Source: Beta vulgaris subsp. vulgaris
Lineage: Eukaryota > Streptophyta > Magnoliopsida > Caryophyllales > Amaranthaceae
Reading direction: 5' to 3'
Length of the DNA: 64,000 nucleotides
NCBI RefSeq assembly: GCF_026745355.1
Contig: NC_079206.1
Location: forward strand, 32,614,653 to 32,678,652
A model generated the notes under the pieces. The model saw only the letters and a program-made list of their open reading frames with translations. It was not told where the DNA came from and ran no database searches. Both the position numbers and the translations under genes were made by a program. Each line of letters opens with the position of its first letter. Position 1 is the first letter of the stretch. Below, in pieces: positions 1-7,535 of this stretch.

Positions 1-95
1 GAGTAAATATTTAATTCGAGGCTTATTAAGCATTAATTGTGATTATTGAATCTTAAGTGTGTTTACCTAGCAGCTCAAGACACGGGCTGTTATAA
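1..95. other. Unassigned left edge
   Basis: I see no gene here. The recognisable reverse transcriptase coding sequence begins just to the right. Around 75-110 the reading is garbled relative to the usual gypsy GYYRRF block, so this may be decayed or rearranged pol sequence. Confidence 0.4.
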
Positions 96-271
96 AGAGG
101 TTTGTGAAAGACTTCTCCGAAATAGCAAAGCCCGTGACCAACTTGATGAAGAAGGAGTGTAGGTTTAACAGCAATGAGGACAGTGAGAAAGCCTTTCAAA
201 CACTCAAGGAGAGGTTAACATCAGCCCCTGTCCTAACCTTGCCTAACGAGAATGAGGGATATGATAGTGAT
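96..271 (+). pseudogene. Gypsy pol fragment: end of reverse transcriptase
   Basis: Translation gives RFVKDFSEIAKPVTNLMKK followed by a KAFQTLKERL block, the conserved connection region after the polymerase active site in plant gypsy elements. The frame runs up to the GTGAT at 267-271, where the small LTR element inserted. The same frame resumes at 2487 with the RNase H YSDAS-like block. The upstream part with the active-site motif is not in the window. Confidence 0.85.
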
Positions 272-910
272 TGATGTGATTTTTGTTGGCGGTTCGAGCT
301 ATTTTTGTGTTTTTATGATTTTTTGGACGAACAACAATAAGAATAAAAGGGATAGGCTCTTAAATCGCAGTTTAAGAGGTTCTCTTGTGAGTCTCGGCTC
401 CAAGATCACACAAAGTCGCGATTTGTGAATTTGAACACTCAGTTCTATGCAAGCACAACAAGCTTAACACTTTTCTTAAACTCAAAATCTGATTTTTATT
501 AATGAACGTAATAGCCTTATATAATACAAGATTCCTAACTTATCTAGTAAAGCTTAAAGGATAAACAAAAATAACCAACAAACTTACCTATCTTTATCTT
601 AAAGGATAAAGATAAATAACAACCTAATACTTATCTCTAATTCACACGCCTATTTTAAAGATAATTATAAAAATAAAACTCCTAATTAGACTCAATGACA
701 AAGGAATTAGACTCCTAAGTATAATAGGATTCCTTTATCACTTAAATACTTAAATTAAAGCAATTAAAATTAATTAAACTACATAGTCTCCTAACAGAAC
801 TAGGATACTACATAGATGTCCTAAGAGAACTAGGACTTTCGCACAGTGGTTTGCACTGTCTGGCCAACATCGACCTATGCTTTCGAACTTGATGCTCCTC
901 ATACGCATCA
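272..910 (-). repeat. 3' LTR of small element
   Basis: This direct repeat of 1843-2481 has the same length (639 bases) and only scattered substitutions. It is the 3' LTR relative to the element's minus orientation and contains the last 34 codons or so of the element's ORF. Confidence 0.93.
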
Positions 911-1476
911 TACTCTCCCTCTTGAAGAAAACTTGTCTCAAGTTTTGATGTCCATGGAATCATCCACGCACGATAACCATGATCCATAAGAAGAAGCACA
1001 TGGATGAGAAAATGCATTGCAACCCCCGTAGTTCGTTGATGGACATGATAACATACAACATCCTTATAGCAAAAATCCGTAGAATATGCAACAAAACATT
1101 GCACCCAACACTGCTTTGTGGCTATAAGCGCACATGGAACATCCAATATTGGAACTTTGATGGTTGCATCAATGTCAAGGCTTGAATCTTCCTTATTTGA
1201 AACTTCAAAGATTAAATCTTTATCCTTAGGAAAAGAAAAAGTTTCAATCTTTTTGTCATCTTGAACAATAATAACCAAATCTGAAAATTCGTCCTTTATA
1301 GTGCAAGGAACATCTTCCAAATAACTATTAAGCTTTTCATCCAAAGAATATTGATTCAAGTCATATATCAAATCCCACTTTGGTTGTAGACGTATGGACA
1401 ATTCACCAAGAATTTCTTCGGTTGTCAACTCATCATAAGAATGGAAACGACAATTCATAGTTGGTTTATTATGCAA
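808..1476 (-). CDS. Unidentified ORF of the small LTR element (222 aa)
   Basis: This is an intact 222-codon ORF on the sense strand of the element. It starts in the interior at MHNKPTMNCRF (a second Met at residue 7 is an alternative start) and ends inside the 3' LTR. The N-terminal half is acidic, with segments such as ELTTEEILGELSIRLQPKWD. The middle is Cys/His and hydrophobic rich (KQCWVQCFVAYSTDFC, then HFLIHVLLLMDHGY). I recognise no gag, zinc knuckle, protease or polymerase motif. It could be a derived gag remnant, a captured host exon or noise, but 222 open codons in AT-rich DNA argue it was recently coding. Function unknown. Confidence 0.5.
   Translation of the reverse strand: MHNKPTMNCRFHSYDELTTEEILGELSIRLQPKWDLIYDLNQYSLDEKLNSYLEDVPCTIKDEFSDLVIIVQDDKKIETFSFPKDKDLIFEVSNKEDSSLDIDATIKVPILDVPCALIATKQCWVQCFVAYSTDFCYKDVVCYHVHQRTTGVAMHFLIHVLLLMDHGYRAWMIPWTSKLETSFLQEGEYDAYEEHQVRKHRSMLARQCKPLCESPSSLRTSM
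911..930 (-). promoter_or_regulatory. Polypurine tract of small element
   Basis: On the minus strand this is a purine-rich run (AAGAGGGAGAGTA) directly abutting the 3' LTR, as expected for the plus-strand DNA primer. Confidence 0.75.
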
Positions 1477-1828
1477 AAACTGCCCAGAAATTTTGAATAA
1501 AAGTTTGAGATCTTAAACCTAAGTAAAACACCTCGAAATTTCATGAACTTTTGTCACAACATACCCCTTGGTGTTTTAAACACTCGACCAAAATTTCAAC
1601 AAAAAATAATAATCCAATCGAATGCAGTTTTTATTTTACCTACAGTATGTAATCCATCCGAAAAACAGAAATTTGCATCAAATATTTGCGTTCGCTGTGG
1701 CTTCGTTACTTATCGGATTGGGCTGAAATTTTGACACGACGTAGCCCTGTATGTTAGCTTTCCATAGAACCACAAAAATAACGATTTGGACACCGGACGC
1801 GCCCTCACGCGCCGTCGCAATGCACCCT

Positions 1829-1840
1829 GCTCTGATACCA
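1829..1840 (-). promoter_or_regulatory. Primer-binding site, tRNA-iMet type
   Basis: The minus strand reads TGGTATCAGAGC, the classic plant initiator-Met tRNA primer site, two bases inside the 5' LTR edge at 1843. It fixes the element's orientation. Confidence 0.93.
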
Positions 1841-1842
1841 CT

Positions 1843-2481
1843 TGATGTGATTTTTGTTGGCGGTTCGAACTATTTTTGTGTTTTTATGATTTTATGGACG
1901 AACAACAATAAGAATAAAAGGGATAGGCTCTTAAATCGCAGTTTAAGAGGTTCTCTTGTGAGTCTCGGCTCCAAGATCACACAAAGTCGCGGTTTGTGTA
2001 TTTGAACACTCAGTTCTATGCAAGCACAACAAGCTTAACACTTTTCTTAAACTCAAAATCTGATTTTTATTAATGAACGTAATAGCCTTATATAATACAA
2101 GATTCCTAACTTATCTAGTAAAGCTTAAAGGATAAACAATAATAACCAACAAACTTACCTATCTTTATCTTAAAGGATAAAGATAAATAACAACCTAATA
2201 CTTATCTCTAATTCACACGCCTATTTTAAAGATAATTATAAAAATAAAGCTCCTAATTAGACTCAATGACAAAGGAATTAGACTTCTAAGTATAATAGGA
2301 TTCCTTTATCACTTAAATACATAAATTAAAGCAATTAAAATTAATTAAACTACATAGTCTCCTAACAGAACTAGGATACTACATAGATGTCCTAATAGAA
2401 CTAGGACTTTCGCACAGTGGTTGGCACTGTCTGGCCAACATCGACCTATGCTTTCGAACTTGATGCTCCTCATACGCATCA
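1843..2481 (-). repeat. 5' LTR of small element
   Basis: This is a 639-base copy of 272-910, bounded by the PBS on its inner side and by the GTGAT duplication on its outer side. Confidence 0.93.
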
Positions 2482-2486
2482 GTGAT

Positions 2487-2863
2487 GCGTCCAAATTGGG
2501 TTGGGTTGTGTTCTGATGCAAAATGGGAAGGTCATAGCTTATGCGTCCCGTCAGTTGAAGCCATATGAAGTCAATTACCCGACACACGACCTAGAATTGG
2601 TCGCCATAGTATTTGCCCAAAAAATCTAGAGACACTACCTTTACGGGGTGACCTGTCGAATCTTCTTTGATCACAAAAGCCTCAAATACATCTTCACCCA
2701 GAAAGACCTCAATATAAGACAGCGCAGATGGTTAGAGCTCATTAAGGACTATGACTTAGACATCCAGTACCATGAGGGTAAAGTCAACGTCGTTGCTGAT
2801 GCGTTAAGCTGCAAATCTAGCCATAGCCTGAATACATTAGTCGTTGCCGACAAACTTTTGTGA
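2487..2863 (+). pseudogene. Gypsy RNase H fragment
   Basis: The frame continues from the RT fragment once the small element is removed: an SDAS block, then SRQLKPYE, a [11 protein letters not shown] block, [26 protein letters not shown] sequence near 2660-2730 and a [14 protein letters not shown] block. These are the standard RNase H signature blocks of chromoviruses. A TAG near 2626 and SC for SR in the ADALSR motif mark decay. The frame ends where CACTA element A begins. Confidence 0.88.
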
Positions 2864-2870
2864 TGCGCTA

Positions 2871-3104
2871 ATATTGCTGCGATTTTACCCATATGCAGCA
2901 ATATATCACGTTAAAAGAAAAGATAAAATATAAAATAACCATATTGATGCGGTTCTCAACAAAAACCGCAGCAATATTGTTTCAATGGAAAAAAGTTTGA
3001 AAAAAAGTTGACATTTGACCAGATATATTGCTGCGGTTTCTGACAAAAACCGCAGTAATATATTAAAAAATTAATATTTTAATATATAGAAACCGCAGCA
3101 ATAT
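2871..3104. repeat. Left subterminal palindrome array of CACTA A
   Basis: Imperfect hairpins built from ATTGCTGCGGTTT, a short loop and AAACCGCAGCAAT lie at about 2873-2903, 2941-2978 and 3024-3060, followed by a half unit. Subterminal repeats of this type in CACTA elements are the usual transposase-binding sites. That role is inferred here. Confidence 0.85.
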
Positions 3105-3129
3105 ATGTAACAAAAAAAACGAAACCTTA

Positions 3130-3662
3130 AATAATCTAAGTTAAGAGGGCGCCTCTCTCCCTCTCAAATATCCCCTTCTCTCTCGTAAACCCTAAAAAAA
3201 TGCTCCAGCCGCTCTCTCTCTCTCTCTCTTCCCTCTCTCTCTCTCCTATAAACCTCCGGTCATCATCCATCTCTCTCACTCCTGGAAATCTCCCTCTCTC
3301 TCTTCCTTTTCGTTCGTCCTTTGTTCCACCAACCTTCATCGGCCGTTTGTTCCACCAACCTTCGTCAACCGTTCGTTCGTCGGTCTTATCAACGGACCAA
3401 CGCCTGCTGCGGTCCTACTTCACACAACGACGATCTCCTCCTTCGCTCGTTTGCTTCTTCAGTTCAAGGACAACGCGATTTTGAGAAGCAACGAAGACCA
3501 GAGTCCAAGTACTCAGTCGCTCGTTTGCTTCTTCAATTCGACGATGACGAAGACCAAGAAAGTGGAAATGGGGATGGCAACTCGTTTGCCTCTTCAGTTC
3601 GACTCGACGAAGATCATATCTTCCTGAAATTTGAAGGTTATTTAGGATTAATTTTGATATAA
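3130..3662 (+). other. Pyrimidine-rich, gene-leader-like interior of CACTA A
   Basis: After an AT-rich stretch the interior turns into a CT-rich leader with TAAACCCTAA (about 3186-3195), then open frames in two phases up to 3662 (94 and 113 codons, rich in Ser, Pro and Arg). The layout resembles the 5' UTR and first exon of a plant gene. No protein family is recognised. It may be a captured gene 5' end or simply a transcribed leader of the element family. Confidence 0.4.
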
Positions 3663-4141
3663 GTTTTTAGATTTAAAGTTTGGATCTTACACATTATTGA
3701 GTAGGAATTCAGAATTATTTTTTATTTTTCTTCTACAATGGTTAACCTCGAAAAATTTGCAATTTACGGATTTAAAGTTTGGATCTTACACTCTGAATTC
3801 TTGTATTCGTTTTATATAGTTTGGAGTAAAGAGTATTGTTGTGATATTCTATTTTAGTTGTTGTATTTTCTGACTTGCTGATTCAATTGAAGTCAAAGGT
3901 CGAAAATTATTTTGTGTATAATGTGAATGGTTTTACTGTTACATAGTTTGTTGCTATGAAAATTCTAAAGTCTGAAAGCTATGTAATTTTGGTATTATGG
4001 AATCGCCAAGTAATATCATAGTCTGTTGCTATGAATTTCTGTTTATAACTTATAAAAAATTTCTGTTGTTACCTGTATGGACGACTTGCTATGTAATTTT
4101 CATAGTCTGTTCACTCGTAGAATAATTGCTATTTGCTGCGA

Positions 4142-4395
4142 TAATATTGCTGCGATTTTCCCCGTAAGCAGCAATATATCACGTAAAAAGAAAAGGAAAA
4201 TATAAAAATAAATATATTGTTGTGGTTTCGATCTAAAACTGCAGCAATATAGTGTCATCAGGAAAAATTTCTAAAAAAAGTTGACTATTTGACCAAATAT
4301 ATTGCTGCAGTTCTTAACAAAAACCGCAGCAATATATTAAAAAGTAATATTTTAATATATTGTTGCGGTTCTTGACAAAAACCGCAGCAATATCA
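4142..4395. repeat. Left subterminal palindrome array of CACTA B
   Basis: Four hairpin units of the GCTGCGGTTT/AAACCGCAGC type lie near 4144-4176, 4213-4250, 4297-4336 and 4354-4392, separated by short AT-rich spacers. Confidence 0.85.
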
Positions 4396-4429
4396 TTAAA
4401 AATATATATAAAGGCGTGACAAGGCGTGT

Positions 4430-5130
4430 GACTTAGGGTTTATTCCTCTCGCCTCTCACAACCCTCCTCTTTCTCTCACCCTTCAGATCTCACGCACACC
4501 TCTCACCCCTCTCACCCTTCAAACCTCACGCCTCTCACTGCTCTTTCCTCTCACTAGTCACTCCTTCTCTTTCCTCTCACTCCTCTCACTTCTCTCATCA
4601 CCATCGCATATCATTCAGATCTTCGCGCACTTTCACCGACGGCTGTAGCGGTTCCTCGACCGCCGGCTGTAGCGGTTCCTCGACCACCGGCTGTAACGTG
4701 TCCTTTTTCCTCGGTGATTCCAGTTCGTCGATGATTTCGTCGAGACTCGAGTCCAATGGTGGTGTTCGTCGAGACTCGAGTCCAATGGTGATGTTCGTCG
4801 AGACTCGATTCCGGTTTTCCCCATCCAGATTGTTCGTCGAGACTTGATTCCGGTTTTCCTCATCCAGATTGTTCGTCGATCTGAATTTCAGTGGTGATGT
4901 TTTTATTTCTTGATCTGAATTACATTGGTGATGTTCGTCGATCTGAATTCTAGATTGTCCTCGACGCGATCTTGTTTGTTTCTTTTTTTCATTTTTAGAT
5001 CTGAATTTCTTTTTTTTTTCTCCTCCTCTACTGTAATGAAATTATCAGTGTTGATGTTTTTATTTATTTTTTTCGATTTTCAAATTTTTGTTTGTAATAT
5101 ATTTTCTGCTTTTTTGTTCAATTTTGTAAT
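4430..5130 (+). other. Leader-like interior of CACTA B with short direct repeats
   Basis: The stretch begins with TTAGGGTTT (about 4434-4442) and a CT-rich tract. It continues with tandem reiterations of a GTTCGTCGAGACTCGA-type motif (about 4735-4880), then AT-rich sequence. ORFs through it are low-complexity products of the repeats, so no gene is called. Confidence 0.4.
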
Positions 5131-5306
5131 TATAATTTCATTACAGTGAATTTTTAATATATTTTCTGCTTTTTAGTTTCTTTTTATATTGGGTGTTTAT
5201 AACATTGTTGTAGCCAATATAACATATTATAATAATGTTACTGTAACCACAAAAAATTTAGGGCTTGAAAAATTAAAAAAAAAATATTTTTACCTGCTTG
5301 GCGCCT

Positions 5307-5520
5307 ATTACTGCGGTTTTGGGCCGGAAACCACAGCAATATTACGTTTCAATCAGATAATAAATAATAATATTGCTGCGATTTGGCCTAAAAATCGCAG
5401 CAATATTAGTAGATATTGCTGCGGTTTAAAACCGCAGCAATATTATTAATACCTATTGCTGCCCCCTTAATTGCTGCGCGCCCAAAACCGCAGCAATAGG
5501 GCACTTTTTAACCGCAGCAA
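5307..5520. repeat. Right subterminal palindrome array of CACTA B
   Basis: Hairpin units occur at about 5307-5342, 5371-5408 and 5413-5443. A variant module, TTGCTGCCCCCTTAATTGCTG, starts near 5456; the same variant module lies next to the right ends of A and C. Confidence 0.85.
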
Positions 5521-5756
5521 GTAGCGTTTATTCTACTAGTGGTTTTTACCAGATTTAGAATTTTTTTGTTAGTTTATATAATTTCATAGTCTGTTTTTTC
5601 ATCTTTTAGTTATTTTTTTGGATTATAAGTTATCGACTCATTTCATCTTTCTTTTTGTCTGTGAATTGGGTAGATAGTGGATGGATTAATGGCTTAGTTT
5701 TAATATTTCAAATTTGATAACAAAATACAAAAAAAAAAAAAATTTAGTTGTACTAT

Positions 5757-6008
5757 GACCTATTGCTGCGGTTTTTTACCAAAACCGCAGCAATATGTCT
5801 ATTTTTTATTATTAAATACAACATATTGATGCGGTTTTCCATAGAAACCGCAGCAATATGCTTTGTAAATCTGATATAAAATAAATATATTGCTGCGGTT
5901 TTTACCCTAGAAACCGCAGCAATATAATTAATACCTATTGCTGCCCCCTTAATTGATGCGCGCCCAAAACCGCCGCAATAGGCCACTTTTTTACCGCAAC
6001 AATAAGCA
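5757..6008. repeat. Right subterminal palindrome array of CACTA A
   Basis: Hairpins lie at about 5760-5796, 5821-5860 and 5886-5926, then the terminal variant module at 5935-5980, mirroring the array of element B. Confidence 0.85.
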
Positions 6009-6026
6009 TTTATTCTACTAGTGAGT

Positions 6027-7386
6027 GTTGAAACAGAAGATAATGAGTGAGGGTCATAACACGACTTATTCCGTCCACCCAGGGGGAGATAAGTTGTATA
6101 AGGACCTCAAGAAGATGTTCTGGTGGCATGGGATGAAGAGAGCAGTAGCTGAGTTTGTTTCCAAATGTCTGACGTATTAGAAAGTCAAAAGTGAACACAA
6201 GAGACCTCAAGGAAAGATTCAACCTTTAGGCATTCCAACATGGAAATTGGATTCGATATCCATGGACATCATTGTAGCCTTACCTAGGAGTCGGGGAGGC
6301 AATAACACTATATGGGTAATCGTGGACAGACTAACCAAGACAGCAAGGTTCATACCTATGAAGGATACGTGGAGTATGGAAGCCTTAGCCAAGGCTTATG
6401 TGAAAAATGTCATTCGACTGCATGGAGTACCCACGAGTATCATTTTAGATAGAGACTCGCGGATCCTGTCGAATTTCTGGAAAAAGGTCCAGGAAGCATT
6501 TGGTAGTGAGCTATTGATGAGTACAGCTTTTCACCCAGCTATAGACGGTCAAACCGAAAGAACTATTCAGACCTTAGAGGACATGTTGCAAGCGTGTGCC
6601 TTAGAATACTAGGAATCATGGGAAGACCATTTGGACCTCATAGAATTCTCATACAACAACAGCTACCATGCTAGTATTAAAATGGCACCATTCGAAGCAC
6701 TGTATGGGAGAAAGTGTCGTAGCCCTTTGTGTTGGAACGACATTAGTGAGACTGTGGTGTTAGGACCTGAGATAATTCAGGAGATAGTGGATCAGGTGCG
6801 AGTCATCCGAGAAAAGATTAAGGCTGCACAGGACAGACAGAAATCCTATGCGGATCAGAAGCGAAGGGATGAGAATTACGAAGTCGGGGAAAAAGTATTG
6901 CTTAAGGTGTCTCCAATGAAAGGAGTGATGCGATTCGGGAAAAAGGGGAAGCTAAGCCCTAAATTTATATGACCGTATGAGATTCTGGCGAAAGTAGGCA
7001 AAGTCGCTTATCATCTAGATTTGCCCAACGACTTAGAAAGGGTCCATAACGTGTTTCACGTATCCCAACTCCGGAGATACGTACCTGATGAGTCATATGT
7101 CCTTGAACTAGAAAACGTCGAGTTAAATGAAACCTTGTCCTATGAGGAGAAACCTGTCCAGATCCTAGACCGCAAGGTGCGGAGTACGAGAAATAAGGGC
7201 GTCAGAATTGTCAAAGTGTTGTGGATAAATCAAAATACCGAGGAAGCCACCTGGGAAGCCGAAGATGCGATGCGTTTGAAGTACCCTGAGCTTTTTCAAG
7301 AGGTAGGTGAGTTACAGGGACGTAACTTTTCTTTTAAGGGGGAAGAATGCGATAGAATTTCGCGCTTTCACCCTAAAGTATGTTAA
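6027..7386 (+). pseudogene. Gypsy integrase and chromodomain-like tail
   Basis: The fragment starts within the integrase zinc-finger region (SEGHNTTYSVHP, then KAVA-like and KCLTY). It continues into the core with MDIIVALPRSRGG and VDRLTKTARF and the second catalytic Asp region ILDRDSRI. The third block is in TAFHPAIDGQTERT, followed by the family signature [15 protein letters not shown]. The C-terminal part has VFHVSQLRRYVPDE and a chromodomain-like VLWINQNTEEATWEAED. In-frame stops at about 6178, 6610 and 6970 split it into separate open stretches, so it is dead. Homologous to 11947-13305 on the other strand. Confidence 0.9.
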
Positions 7387-7520
7387 TTATGTTAGTTATG
7401 TGTAATTATTGCTTATCTGATTTGCGAACGTTAGAAAACGCTTGTGAAATTTTGGGACTTAGAAGTGCAAAAGACCGTCGTTAAGACTGGCTACCTCAAA
7501 GTTTCGGGACGAAACTTCCT

Positions 7521-7535
7521 TTGTGGGGGGAAGCT
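7521..7535 (+). promoter_or_regulatory. Polypurine tract of plus chromovirus
   Basis: A TTGTGGGGGGAAGC run immediately precedes the LTR start TGTAATACTCC. Confidence 0.75.

Larger units (their letters stand above)
272..2481 (-). mobile_element. Small non-autonomous LTR retrotransposon, complete with TSD
   Basis: Two nearly identical 639-base direct repeats (272-910, 1843-2481), each starting TGATGTGATT and ending GCATCA, flank a 932-base interior. The 5-base target duplication GTGAT is perfect (267-271 and 2482-2486). A tRNA-iMet type primer-binding site lies next to the right LTR on the minus strand, and a purine-rich tract lies next to the left LTR, so the element is transcribed leftwards. 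There is no gag, protease, RT, RNase H or integrase, so it must have moved with enzymes supplied in trans. The near-identical LTRs suggest a recent insertion. Confidence 0.95.
4112..5541. mobile_element. CACTA element B, complete, nested in A
   Basis: It begins CACTCGTAGAATAATTGC, ends TTTATTCTACTAGTG, and is flanked by the 3-base duplication GTT (4109-4111 and 5542-5544), as expected for CACTA/EnSpm transposons. Length is 1430 bases. The left end has one substitution (CACTC for CACTA). It shares subterminal palindromes with A and C but has a different middle. There is no transposase ORF. Confidence 0.93.
2864..6023. mobile_element. CACTA element A (outer, left end truncated)
   Basis: The right end is canonical: ATTTATTCTACTAGTG at 6008-6023, followed by AGT and resumed gypsy integrase coding. 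The left end lacks the CACTAGTAGAATAA terminus and starts abruptly within the subterminal palindromes, at the point where the gypsy RNase H frame stops. About 100 gypsy codons are also missing there, so the left terminus and adjacent host sequence were probably lost together. Element B sits inside. No transposase is visible, so it is non-autonomous. Confidence 0.8.

Noticed and set aside
3136..3339. Minus-strand 67-codon Arg/Glu-rich ORF
   Set aside because: It is the complement of a CT-rich tract inside CACTA A, a composition artefact.
2871..6008. CRISPR-like array of spaced palindromes
   Set aside because: The repeats are subterminal arrays of CACTA elements with termini and 3-base target duplications, in a plant genome.
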